A stretch of DNA of 60,000 nucleotides from Symbiodinium natans (Eukaryota > Sar > Dinophyceae > Suessiales > Symbiodiniaceae): positions 126,001-186,000 of the forward strand of contig CAJNDS010000480.1 in the NCBI GenBank assembly GCA_905221605.1. The letters are read 5' to 3'. Below, in pieces: positions 35,147 through 46,261 of the stretch. Under the pieces are notes generated by a model. That model was given only the letters and a program-made list of their open reading frames with translations. It had not been told where the DNA came from and did not search any database. Position 1 is the stretch's first letter. Every line of letters starts with the position of its first letter. Position numbers and translations under genes: made by a program.

Positions 35147-36010
35147 GTGTGTGTGGACCCCAGCAGAGGCAGCAGCAATCTCCCGAATCCAGTTCAGCGG
35201 CCTGATCGAGACTTGGCAGAAAAGCATGTAAACTTCGACAGCTTTGGCTTAAGGAACCCAGAGAGCCACAAAACGCTCGCAGCCGGGATGGCAGTTCTAG
35301 GTGCTTGCTACACTGGCCCATCTGCAATCTCCACCGCCTACCCGATCTCGCCCTTCTTCCCCGAGCCTCGTGTTCGACTTGAAAGAGCGAAGACGGCGCC
35401 CTTGGCAGATTCCATCCCTCTAACTCCCTTCTCCCGACATTTCCTGGCACATTCCCAGAATGATGAGCCTGGCTCTCCAGCAGATGTCTTTCCTTATTCG
35501 GCAAGCTCACCGAGCTTTTGCGGGGCTTCGCCAATCCATTTAGACCAGTGGCAGACTGTAGGGCGCAGCCTGGCCAACATCTTCCAGGAGGCCACGCCGG
35601 GTGCCAGCCCAGCCCAGCCTGTCCTTGCCCTTATGAGCCCTCTGAGCCCTCTGAGCCCTCCGTGTGCTCCTTGGGGTTCCATGGCAAGTCCGTGGAGCCC
35701 TGTGGCTACTCCTATGGCTCCTTGTAGCCCAAGTAGCCCAACAAGCCCAACAAACCCAACAAGCGCAGTGTGGAGTGGGTCGCCTGTAGTTGTCGAGCAG
35801 TGGCAGACCGTGGGCAAGCGCTTGGCATCAGTCTTCCAAGATGACAGCCTCTGGGCCACTACACCAACAGGATCCTCGGACGGGAATAGGCAGGCGTGTT
35901 TGGGGAGGACAAAAGATGGGCGCGAGCTGCCTCTGAACGCTTGCAGCCGCTTGCACCCGCTTGCGACCGCTTGCGACCGCTTGCAGGCCTGCGCCGCGCT
36001 GAAACGCTGA
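35147..36010 (+). CDS. Ser/Pro-rich protein with duplicated WQTVG motif
   Basis: An uninterrupted 287-codon frame. It could also start at the Met at 35,288, giving 240 residues. The product is rich in Ser, Pro, Ala and Thr, with Pro-directed Ser sites (many SP). It contains two related segments: DQWQTVGRSLANIFQEA near residues 131-147 and EQWQTVGKRLASVFQDD near residues 213-229. Between them is a low-complexity linker of SPLSPLSPP and SPTSPTNPTS type. The C-terminus is built on a nucleotide repeat of about 10 bp (35,941-35,990). No known family is recognised. The duplicated amphipathic motif suggests two binding helices. It starts within 50 bp of the end of array unit C. Confidence 0.6.
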   Translation: MCVDPSRGSSNLPNPVQRPDRDLAEKHVNFDSFGLRNPESHKTLAAGMAVLGACYTGPSAISTAYPISPFFPEPRVRLERAKTAPLADSIPLTPFSRHFLAHSQNDEPGSPADVFPYSASSPSFCGASPIHLDQWQTVGRSLANIFQEATPGASPAQPVLALMSPLSPLSPPCAPWGSMASPWSPVATPMAPCSPSSPTSPTNPTSAVWSGSPVVVEQWQTVGKRLASVFQDDSLWATTPTGSSDGNRQACLGRTKDGRELPLNACSRLHPLATACDRLQACAALKR

Positions 36011-37780
36011 AATGGGCCTCGCGACTGAGTCCCCATCTCGGCTCGGATTCGAAGATCCTCTGCTTGTCATGTTTCTGTGCGTTGCGGTTACATGTTGTGG
36101 CATTTTGTTGTAAGGCGCCGCGACAAGATGCTGCAGTTAAGAACTTCTCGCGAAGACGAGATCCCTTTGTGGCGCTGACGCCGTGTGCAAGGAGTAGTCT
36201 GGAAATACAAAAAAAGACAAATTAGGACAGAGGCATTGGAGAGCAAGCCCAAAGTTCTTCCGGCTACCACACGACTCGGCTGAGTAGGAGCTGACCTCAC
36301 AAAGTGAGAGATTTGAAGTCTCATGACATGTGTTGGATACCCTTGCATCATCCGTGAGCCTTGTGAGTGTTAAGGCCGCGAAGGTCTCGTGTACTTGCGG
36401 ACAGTGGAATTCCTCTGCAGTTTTCCGGCCCTGTACAGCTGAGCCACCCTGCAACATTCCAGGTCCTTCACTGAAAAAGCAAGATGGATCGACGGGGATA
36501 GACAGGGATAGGTGCGTAATAAGCTGTAGACCCGAAACTCCCCCCCCCCCGGCCACCCGGGTATGCTTTCAAGACTCTTTCAAGCATACGGGTAACGTGC
36601 TGAATTCACTCTAGAGCTGGGTGCTGGGCTCTGCGAAGAATCATGTCGAGACACTGAGAGCGGACAGGGATCTCGAGAGAGGCAGCCTTGAACCAGCTGG
36701 ACACAGCAGGGTTGTGCTTTGCAGGCTGTTGCTGCTGACCTTCACTCTGGCTCGAAAGCTTGCGGGGTTCCTCCCCCACGGAAATCCTCGGCTCGTGCCT
36801 GGGTTGCAAAGCACCGACGTGGGATTCGTAAGCTCCAAGTGCGTTCTAAACTTGTTGGATGTCCCCAAGTGTGAGGCTCCGATGCTCTTCGCCATGTCGG
36901 CAGCAACCTCGGATAGAATATGCTCGTTGACTTGCTTGGCAGCGCTTGGAAGACAGCATAAGAACGCCCAAACGGGGTGCGAAGGGGTTCGAATCCGGAA
37001 TCCGGACATCGGTGCCCAAAATTGCAGGCCATGTCGGCCATGTCTGAATTCTTTGAGACGTGCCTCCCGATCGGTGCATCCATGAAGGCACGCATGTCGC
37101 TTTTGAGAAGTTTCACGGGGCCATTTTGACATCGAAGCTCCATGGTGCCAGGCTGAGGCCACTCCGGGAAGAAGAAGCAGAAGAAGAGACAGAGAGAGAA
37201 GAGGAGGCCGGTGCCACGTATTCGGCTTTTGTTGCATTACGTCGGCCGAGCATCCGGACACGCTTGGGCAAGCTGGGTCGGTTGCCGCTCTCCAGGCAGA
37301 TGAACTTGCAGAAAGCCATGACTGGCATGAGCAGTCCGAAGACAGACCCGAGCTCAATCACTGGGCTTACTGGGGGAGCGGGCGCCAAGCACGGATCAAC
37401 TAAGGATGAGATCACCGCCCTGGACCTTTCCGGGTGCACGGCGCTGCTTGGCAAATGTGATCGTATCCCTTACCTCTAGGCTGCTGTACCTCGTATTTCA
37501 TAGGTCTTCCGCTTGTAAAGCACAGGTGCCTCATGATCATCAGGGCACATTTTTTCAGAGGAGTGCTTGTGCAGTCCTTGAGAGGTCACGGGCTTCAAAC
37601 ATGGGGTCTGCGGCCTCACAGCGCATGTGGGACAGAGCTATTGAACCCGAGTTTCGACACCCTGGATCCATGGAGAACACACACACACACACAAACCTGA
37701 AGACATTTCGTTGTCGCTCTCGCTTTCTCGCTTCCTGTTTTTTTTTTTTTTTTTTTTTTTTTCTGTCTCTCTCTCTCTAT
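36011..37780. other. Ambiguous region with overlapping frames on both strands
   Basis: A 238-codon minus frame (37,357-36,641, with NEHILSEVAADMAKSIGASH) overlaps a 139-codon plus frame (37,060-37,479, with EEAEEETEREEEAGATYSAF). Both look partly protein-like and I cannot decide between them. The plus-strand block around them favours the plus reading. Low-complexity tracts: C-run at 36,541-36,550, AC-run at 37,678-37,693, T-run at 37,738-37,762 followed by CT repeats to 37,806. Confidence 0.3.
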
Positions 37781-37806
37781 TTCTCTCTCTTTCTTTCTCA
37801 CTCTCT

Positions 37807-38835
37807 ATGCCGAGGCGCGGCTGCCTCGGGCGTCAGAGCTCGCGCCGACCTTGTCGGCCGAAGCCCAATCGGCCCAAGCCTGCGCGGGTGCATCGGGCAC
37901 TCTGCCGGCTGCAGCAGGCCGTGTCGGAGATTCCGCGCGAGGCCCGTCGAGAGGTTTTGGAGGGCATGCCGCCGACAGCGCGGCAGGCGCTGCTCGCCTT
38001 CATGGAGCGCCAGATGTGCCAGGCGCTCGAACGGGCACAGCCGGCAAAGCCGGCAAAGCCGGCGCAGCTGGCACAGCCGACTCAGCCGGCCGGTCAGAAC
38101 CGACAGGCTGAGGCTCGGCGCGGCCACCGCGGGCACTCGGCGTCACAGACGCATCAGATGCCCAAGACCAAGAAGAGAAAGACTCGACTTGTGGGCGTCA
38201 GCCACAAGAAAGGTGGTTGGACCGCCAAGCTCTGCTTGAGTCCCTACTTGTATGTGTCCTCTCGGTGCTTCGATAACCCGCATCGCGCGGGCATGATGCT
38301 CAAGGTCCTTTGCCGAGCGCGGGACTTGGCCAGCATGATCGGCATCGGCATCGCAAGCTCAAGCGGATCAAGCACGCAACCTCTCAAGCAGGCTCTCGTG
38401 GCTGCCTGCCACGAGGCAGGCTTGGAGCTGAATGACCTGGCACCCTCCTTCAACGCATGCGTGGATGCAACTGGCATCGTGGGATGCTCGGTCTCTTCCA
38501 GGTCGAGTACATGCCTTGATGAAGCCGTCCATCATCGCAGTCTGCTGCTGAGTGGCCGCGCTGCCGGCTGGAGTCACTTTCGTGAGGCTTGGCTTTCTGT
38601 GCTGCAGGCGACAGTGCAGCGCAGGACATCGCGAGCCTGGGGACGTGCACGCATGAAGCCCCTTCGAAAGCAGAATGCAGAGGAGATGGTGGATAAGGCG
38701 CGGAGGAGCTTCGAGCTGCGGCACGAGGAGCGCACCTTGGCAGCTTGCCGGAAGCGCCTTGCAAAGGCGGTGCGTGCAGTGGAAGTCCTCTGCTCAGAGA
38801 CCCGCAAACGCCCGTTGCGAATGTTGAGCTCATGA
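37807..38835 (+). CDS. Single-exon protein with AP2/ERF-like motif
   Basis: A 342-codon frame from the ATG at 37,807, directly after a long T/CT tract that could act as the polypyrimidine tract for leader trans-splicing. The N-terminal third is Ala/Pro/Arg-rich, with LAFMERQMCQALERAQPAKP and repeated PAKPAQ triplets. After a basic stretch (KTKKRKTR) comes LVGVSHKKGGWTAKLCLSPY, then LYVSSRCFDNPHRAGMMLKV. This is reminiscent of the three-strand-plus-helix AP2/ERF pattern (GV....G.W.A.....F....A). The C-terminal part is helical and basic (RRSFELRHEERTLAACRKRL, then AKAVRAVEVL). A DNA-binding role is inferred from the weak AP2-like motif. The coding status is well supported by length, composition and a clean stop. 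Confidence 0.6.
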   Translation: MPRRGCLGRQSSRRPCRPKPNRPKPARVHRALCRLQQAVSEIPREARREVLEGMPPTARQALLAFMERQMCQALERAQPAKPAKPAQLAQPTQPAGQNRQAEARRGHRGHSASQTHQMPKTKKRKTRLVGVSHKKGGWTAKLCLSPYLYVSSRCFDNPHRAGMMLKVLCRARDLASMIGIGIASSSGSSTQPLKQALVAACHEAGLELNDLAPSFNACVDATGIVGCSVSSRSSTCLDEAVHHRSLLLSGRAAGWSHFREAWLSVLQATVQRRTSRAWGRARMKPLRKQNAEEMVDKARRSFELRHEERTLAACRKRLAKAVRAVEVLCSETRKRPLRMLSS

Positions 38836-39243
38836 TCATCACACGCAAAGTGGTTGAGATTCCTGAGCCACGGCTCTATGGGTCTGGAGAGGATTCCTGT
38901 AGCAGATGCAGTCCAGGTCTGCAGAGGGAGTTTGGCAGCAGCGTGATTTTGGCAGTGCAACAGAAAGAAAACAGTTTTGGTGACAGGAGGGGTGGGGGGG
39001 TGAGGGTACGAGACCGCGGCTCATTCCGACATCCGTACATCATTCAATCATGTTCAATAGTTTGCTCCCATGAGGCATGCCGCCGCTACGTTGCAGACGA
39101 GATGCTGCCTGTGTTCAGCAAGCACCTTCCGCAATGAAGCTTCCGCAGCGTATCAGCTGCAAGCAATACGGCAATACTCATGCATGAATTTGCAGGAATG
39201 CAGTATGAGTCTTCAACCATGCCAAAGCTCATGTTCATCGAAC

Positions 39244-40524
39244 ATGGCTGATGCTGCGGCAGCCGCGCCCACTGCATCAGCGCCCGGCGCTGCGACACCC
39301 GCTGCAGCTGCGCCTGCTGCCTCCGCAGTTCCTGCTGCAGCAGCCCCTACAGCCTCAGCTCCGGCAAGCACAGGTCTCGGCGGCACGGAGGTCGCCAGTT
39401 GTACTTTGACATTGTTTGTTTTCTCTGGTCAGGTCAGCCTGCTGTTGGACAGGCCCAAGTTCTCCCAGGCTCTTGCTTTGACCTGTAACCCGACTGTTTC
39501 CTGGCACACATTCGGTGCAAGAGGAAGTGCCATGCTTTCGAGTCTCTCGCCAGGACAGCAGCCTTACGTGGCCCAGCCTGGCATGAATATGTACGGCCAG
39601 CAAAACTACATGGGAGGGGGCTACATGGGTCAGGGTCAATTCGGACAGCCTGGGTACCCCGGGCAGATGGGCATGCCCGGGCAGCCAGGCTACCCGGGAC
39701 AGCCAGGTATGCCTGGCCAACCAGGCATGCCACCACAAGACATGCAGCCTCAGTTCAACTTCCGCACCACAGTGCGATGCTTCATGGAGATCGCCGCCAT
39801 TATCCAAGGCTTCTCCCTAATTCTGATGATGCTGGGCTGCGTGTATCGGTTGGATTCAGGTGGTCCCAAAAAATCAGTGCTTCCCCCCCCCCCCTGTTCG
39901 CGCCATGACGCATCTGAGGATGGGGAACGGGTGGGTCCAGGAGATGGGCTCCAACGAGGAGCAGCCCCTTAGGCCGCTGCTTTATCTTCAGGGCATTGGG
40001 GGTGCTTGTAAGACCCAAGCTGTGGTCTGTTGTCTTGCGCGTCGATCACTTGTTAGAGTTCCTTGCTGCTATAGGGCTCAACAAATGGTAATCAAATCTG
40101 TGTCGGCAAGTAGAAGGGAGCAGTTCAGGGGCATCCACTTGGACAGGGTTTTTTCGCTTTCCACGCGCCCCCACCTGCCAGTCCCCTTTGTCGGGCTGCT
40201 TAGATAACCTTGGAGCCAGATCGCTGCCAAAGGCGCTTTGCCGTGTGGATAGGCAGCTCTCTGCGTGGGATCTTCTCCTCCTTGCTGCCCTTTCTGGCCA
40301 GTCGCGGCTTGACGGTCTTGAAGTTTTCACGCAGACTTGATCTCCAAGGTGCTTTGAGCTGTTTTTTTTATTTTTTTTCTTCTTCTCTCCCGGCCCTCAG
40401 TCACCAAGGCAAGAACCGCTCCCTGGACGAAATCTGGGAGATGGAGACGACTCCCAAACGGCCGACCAGATGGTGGGTAGTTCTGGGTTGGATCTACTTC
40501 GCTGCCTCCTTCCTTCAGGAATGA
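39244..40524 (+). CDS. PEX13-like peroxisomal membrane protein candidate
   Basis: Four phase-compatible exons: 39,244-39,373 (MADAAAAAPTASAPGAATPA, Ala/Pro-rich), 39,554-39,848, 40,233-40,348 and 40,409-40,524. Donors are GT and the later acceptors are AG|G. Exon 2 carries Gly/Tyr/Pro/Gln repeats (GYPGQMGMPGQPGYPGQ) and then FMEIAAIIQGFSLILMMLGC. Exon 3 is RRFAVWIGSSLRGIFSSLLP. Exon 4 is KNRSLDEIWEMETTPKRPTR, then a membrane segment WWVVLGWIYFAASFL. The order matches PEX13: Gly/Tyr-rich N-terminus, hydrophobic conserved stretch, short charged DLW-like motif, then a membrane helix before an SH3 domain. No SH3 was confirmed. The stop may be bypassed by a GA donor after 40,518. The coding model is good; the PEX13 name is tentative. 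Confidence 0.45.
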
Positions 40525-40619
40525 CTGCATACTGAAGCCATGCACATGCTTCTAAAAGCGAAACTGTCAGGGACCCTAGCGTGCACCCTAGGCCTTCCTG
40601 ACAGTAGCTTAGGCATAGA

Positions 40620-43600
40620 CACAGTGTTCAGGAGTGGAACACGTACCAGCGGGCCAAGAGCCGGCCTGTCGCCAATGTTCCCCCGCAGAGGCTGCGACTC
40701 AACCGACTAGAGGCATTAGTGGGAGATTCGGGGGATGTTTCTGCATGTGCAACAGCATTCCCAATAGTTGCAGCAAAGTTTCGGGCAATCAGAAATGCCC
40801 TGGCTGGAGCTAGGAAGTCCCAAACGCTGTGAAGGCTCACTTTCAAAGCTGCAGAGGTGATTCGTCGCCGTGTGCGTTGCCTTACGAGGCTTGCAGATCC
40901 CCTCAAAGCCCAGGAGAGCTGCAGAGGGCGATGCTGCTGGGGGTTCCCGGACCTCGGGCGGCAGCAACCTCTTGGACTTCTACCTGCAGAAGCAGCAGGA
41001 CAGAGCAAGACGAGAGAGAAGACAAAGAGAGAGGGGATCGAACCAAGAGAAGTCAGCAAAGCCTCAGAAAGAGACCCAAACTATGAGACACCCAAAGCCT
41101 TCTCCCCCACAAAAGCCAGGAGATGCATCGGCAGAAGCAGGGCTCGATGGGCTCACAGCCAGGAGCCCCTCCTTTAGCACCTTTCGGATTCCTCTTTTGG
41201 CAGATTCGGGGGGAGAGCCACGGAATCCAACGAAAGACCACATATTTTTTGGATGCAAGGATTGAGGGGGGATTTAGGATTCGGATGTCTTGTCGGAGGA
41301 ACCGGAGCTCGCTTATTATGAAATCGATGCATGACAGGGCACGTGCTCCTGATGTGTGCCTCAGTGGTTCGCAAGTCTGCTGGCATGTTGGATCTGGTTC
41401 TCTGCTGCGATGTGTAGTGAGATTAGCTGAGTCTGCGTGCCCGTGTCTGGTTTTGCAGGAGCTGTGCTGCCGGGCGTTGCAGGCAGGAGGGCGGAACGGA
41501 TCGCTGTAAAAGTGCATTTGCCGGCGTTTTTGGACACAGGTCAGGGCTATGCGAAAGCTTCGTTTCATTCAGTCTTTGCCTTCGCAGAGCCCCTTGCAAT
41601 GCAATGGCAAACTTCCCTCCAATTCAGTAGGAAGCGGCCCCATCTTGTTTTCTCACACATTTCCACAAACCGAGGCTGTTTAATTGAAAGACGGCTTGCG
41701 GCTTGTTATTGACCAAACCCTCCACGCAGGCTCGGCCGGAACCGCCTCGCCCGCCAGCGAAGCGCTTTTCGGCGGGGACTTGCAAAAGGGCTGAGGGATG
41801 CTTGTTCCGAGCCTGATGCATTCCCAAGATGACTTCTGAAGGATTCAGAAATATGCAGAGGTCACAGGTGTGGATGTGTATGGACCCAGCTATGGATCCC
41901 ACGCATCCTGCAAACTGTGCAAGCACAGTTGATGCAAGGATGCAAACACAAACAGTGAGTGCGTGGTTGAGAGATGTTGAGAGCACCTCTTCAGCGCTGC
42001 CGCCGCTCAGCTTTTGCGTGCACATTAGCCTCAGGCGATCTTTGCAAGATTTAGCCCGGAAGCTCGGTTTTCCATTCTACCCCAACCCTTCTTCACCCTT
42101 CAGCACTCCTTCAGCACTCCTTCAGCACTCCTTCAGCACTCCCTTCTCACAGTTCTAGTCTCAGCCCGCAGCCGTGCAGAATAGTCGCCATGCCCGCCGC
42201 AGAGGAGACTGGTTCCTGCTTGCTGGGTCTTGCGGTGTGAGGGCGGCTGCTCAATTTATCGAGATTCACCTCTGGGCTTCCAACCTTTTGGTTCAGAAGG
42301 ACAATTGGAACAGGTGAGGGCGTATCTGAAGCTCCCCCTGACAACATGACTCGATCCGAAGGAGCCCATCATGAAAATGCTACATACAGTTCTATGATAT
42401 TAGCATGATACTATGTTTTAAACATGTTTGGGCCGTGAACTCTTCCAGGACACTGGTGGCTACACAGGGAAGGTCGGAAGGGAAGGGTTCATCCGTTCCA
42501 CAATCTGCTTTGACTTTGTAGCACATATAGGGATTCGTGAGTGGGATAGGTCAGTAGCTTTGGACATGCCCAGCTACGCGGCTACTGTACGCCTTTGCTC
42601 ATCTCAAGCGAGGCACCCGTAGTCGTCAAGAAGCCAGACACGTCACGCTTGCAAGATTATCAGCGAGGACCTGGGCCTTTTCCGTTTTCGCAGTCAAGAG
42701 CCGTCGCTATCAACATTTTTGATTGGCGGTCCTCTGTCATGCCAGGCACAAGCGCGCATCCCTGGCCAGCTTAGTGCTTGCGCTCTGCTGCGTTATACGC
42801 TTGCACTCAAGATCTGCAGGAGGAGGGGATGAGGGCCTCGTGTGTTCTCGTGAGTTTCACGCTCGGCCCGCTGTGCTCCAAGGCTCTGACTTCTTAATGT
42901 AGCGCCCAGGCGCTCTGCCCCAAAAGGGGGCGTGCAGGCGCGATGGGCCTGTGGCTACTGGCACTGTCGGTGCAGGGTATTTGGGCAGCCAAAGCTGCTT
43001 TGGCCGCATGTATGGGTCGGACGAGCAAGGTGAGGTCTCAGCTGCCATGGCAAGCCTGGGATAGATCAGTAGATGTAGGCGGATCCGTTAGCCATCGGCA
43101 CACCACTTGACTTCAACGATGCGGAGCCACACCAAACGGTGAACCTGCAGCCCCGAAACCTGCACTGTCCGCTAAACCTTCCCCACCTTCGCGGCTAAAA
43201 CCCTGATTCGCACACATCTAGAAGGCCCTCAGTTTCCCTGAAAGAGGTATCCACTGATCGGGCCTTGCTGCAGGCCCGGAAGCAGCTGTTAAATTTGTTA
43301 AGTGGTAATTGACATCTCAGACTGTTTAAACGTGTTTCCGAGGAGGTTTGAGCATACTCACTGGGTGCGTGCGATCTGCGGAGCGACCCGCCAGTCTTGT
43401 CACCGTTGCCACCCTTCGTTCCAGGGGCTGTTCATTCCTGTGTGTGACTTTCCTTTTCACAGATGTTCGTAGAGTCTGGTGAGACTTCAGTTCAAAAGCT
43501 GTCAGAAGGTCGCAAGCGTGTCTGGACTATGCTAGCCACGTTCTTATGGCTCCAAACCAGAGTCCAGATTCTACAAGGATGCTCGCGCCTCACTCGCTGT

Positions 43601-44840
43601 ATGGCGCTTCGATTAGCTGGTGGGCTTGGGGTTCGAGGGTTGTGATCAGGGGGCTGTCTGTTGCTTGCTTACAAACAAAATCCTAAACCCTCTGCTTCTG
43701 ATGGCTTGACAAAGCATGCGCAGGGGGATTCCACCCCACAACGGCTTCTGAACTTGCGGCTTGGAAGGCATTGCAGTTCTGTTAGCCCTAGAGACTGAGG
43801 TTGAGCCAAGTTCATGTTTCTGGTTTGCGCAAGGGAGCCGGCAAACAACTTTCTGCTCAAAACCCGAGATTTTCTGTCGTTGCAGCAGACAGCACTGGTG
43901 CAATATCGATGCATCATGGCCACTTGTGGCTGAGCACCGACGATGAAGCATACACATAAGTCGGCAATGTTGGCAATGCCTCTTCACGGGGCTGCGAGAC
44001 TGCCACAGCTTGTGCGCTTCCCGACATACTCTGTCCCTTGCAATGCTCGGCCAAGGCAGAATCCAGATTTCCAGGCGAAAAGCTCCAGCTTCCTGAAAAG
44101 TGCCCCAAGGTCGGGTTGCACATTGCTGGACCTTGTTTCTGTGGATTCGATGTCCATCTGACACCCGCCTTACAGGCATGACAAGCTGCGAGGGTACCTG
44201 GATCTACCCAACGCGTCCGGCAACACCTCTGACTCGGCCATGGTGCCCTTGGAGACCCCGTCTAAGAGAAAAGCCTAGGAATCGTATCTTTTTCCAGTTT
44301 TTTTGTCTTCCGAGGTTTCATGACTACCAACTTTGAACTCGGGCTGCGCAACTTGAATCATGTCTCCCCTTCCCAGTCAAGACTCAAGACAGCAGTTGCC
44401 TTTCTTGAGAGGGGGGCTGCAGTGAGGGAGGGCTCTGTGTGTGGTGTAGCTGAGGAACGTGCCAAGTCTCTTGGCTGACTCTGGCTGGCTAGTTGTTGGA
44501 GATACCTGTTGGGGGTGCCGCAGGGCAGTGTTGTAGAGCTAACTGCTAACAGTTTAACGTTGCAGTCGGTCTTCCTAGCACCTTCAGGCTATGTTTGAGC
44601 TTGACTTGAGTTGCGTGTGGCGTGTGCGTGTCTACCTTACATCTTTCGCCGCTAAGTTCCTATGATATACCTGGCCACAGAACTTGCTTTTTGTTGAGAC
44701 AATGCGCCGGGCGTTGGCAAGCTTGGCGCTCGAGGCCAGAAGACATCTTCGAGGAGCCCAGAAAGGCTTCGGGGGGGCCAAGATTTCAGTGTTTTGGGTT
44801 CGACTGAGTGCGCAAATCTCACTTGCTGCCCTCTAAATTT
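40620..44840. other. No gene confidently recognised
   Basis: Positions 40,829-41,265 have three open plus frames with basic, Lys/Arg/Gln-rich C-termini (KQQDRARRERRQRERGSNQE). At 43,463 a plausible exon start (MFVESGETSVQKLSEGRKRV) follows a CACAG acceptor. A small tandem repeat of TTCAGCACTCC occurs at 42,100-42,146. None of these supports a named gene. Confidence 0.35.
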
Positions 44841-44854
44841 TGTTGAATGGTATT

Positions 44855-46000
44855 ATGGCTTTGCACTTGGACCAGGTGATGGGAGTCGCCTTGAACGGCG
44901 AAAGTGACATGCGAACACTGAACACTTCGTTGGTTCTCGGCGCTTCCGGTGCTGCAGGCTTGGTAGATGCGTCTACATGCATCTACTCGTACCTCACATG
45001 GTCCATGGTTCACACTGAACTGTGACAGTCGTCGCCTGTCCCACAAGGGCGCAAGTTTGTTCAGGAGTGATCATGGCTTTTGCGGTGCTGCAAGTGCTTC
45101 TCCCGCAAGTTTATCAGCGCGCTTGTAAGCGCCGCACTCTCAGATTTGGAGTGTTGCGACGGTAGGGAGAACGGCATTTTCATTTTCACAGGCCCCTGCG
45201 CTTCTGCGCCTATGAGCTCAGGAAAGTCGAAGGACGATGGCGATGCAACCGAAGACTATCACCTGCAGGCCCCGTGCCAGCGTAGGCTGAGAGCCCTGTT
45301 CTCTGCGATTCTCTGTTCCCATGTCTCAGGTGCCTTCGGGGATGCGCTGGCTTGACTTTCTCTGGAAAGTGTGGAACACGACGCGACTCATGCTGCAGTG
45401 AGCGACAAACGGCGTCATCCTTGGTTGGGTCCTGCTTTGAAGCATAGTGGCGTACAGTAGTGATTCTCTTGAAGTTCGGTGTCAGGCATAGAAGCAAGGC
45501 AAGGCACCAGTCGTGAAGCGGCTCAGCAGTTGGGTGATATGCCGACTCCTAGACATACGGACTGTGACAATGGTTCATAATTGACAGATGCACTGGGTAG
45601 GCACTACTGTTACGTGTGGTGCTGAGGCTTTTCGTCGTCCCTAGGGACCTGTTTAGTAAGGCTTGTAAGGCTGTTGTAGGTGCGCGGTGCGTTCAGGCCA
45701 GATGACGAAGTTCGGCTGGCGGGACTGGATGGCTGGTCCCTGCTGGACAGGGATGAAGTCTAAAGGCTTAAGATAAAGTCAGCAAGCCTCCGTGCTCAGG
45801 ACATTCGGGGTTTACAGCTGCTTCAGGGAGTGTTAGAGGTGAGGAAAAGTTAAGCAAGAGAGCCACCTGTGACGAAGCTGCTCACCAGACTGGGCGCCTG
45901 TCTATCCCTCTCTCTCTCTCTCTTGACAGTTTGTTTTTATTCATTTTTGCCTTTGCTTCTTCTTTCCGTGCGCTCTTGCGCCGCTTCTTCCGGAGGCTGC
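44855..46000 (+). CDS. Candidate N-terminal exons of the OSCA/CSC1-like gene
   Basis: An ATG at 44,855 starts MALHLDQVMGVALNGESDMR, then TLNTSLVLGASGAAG, with a possible GC donor after GCTGCAG. The start and first membrane segment of CSC1 proteins often have an N-T-S-L-type sequence. About 900 bp downstream, after a CT-rich tract ending CTTGACAG, LFLFIFAFASSFRALLRRFF could complete the first membrane helix and its basic flank. Both assignments are inferred from position and hydrophobicity. Splice phase was not verified. Confidence 0.3.
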
Positions 46001-46261
46001 CGGGCTGTCACCCATCCAACTCTACTGTCTGCGTGCCAAGCAAGCTTCAAGTTTTGTACTGAACGAAGTAGTGGCGCTCTCGCTCCCTCCCTTTTTCGTG
46101 GTTCAGGTTTCGGACAGCTTGCCTCCGAAGTAGCTGTTGGTTGGGAGTACCTGGCAGGTCTTCGTCGAGTTCAAAAATGTAATGTGAGATTCTAGGAATG
46201 CGTGGAGTCGTGGTTGGGAGAAAGAAGAGAGCTACGGCAGAGACGGCAGAGATCGTGTCAG

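Noticed and set aside
36955-37020. Perfect tRNA B-box-like GGTTCGAATCC at about 36,986
   Set aside because: The flanking bases do not form a T-stem, and no matching acceptor or anticodon stem is present. Not a tRNA.
40829-41265. Possible SH3 exon continuing the PEX13-like gene (CALPYEA ... SPGEL)
   Set aside because: The resemblance is limited to a few residues, needs very short introns and frame changes, and three frames are open here. Not supportable.
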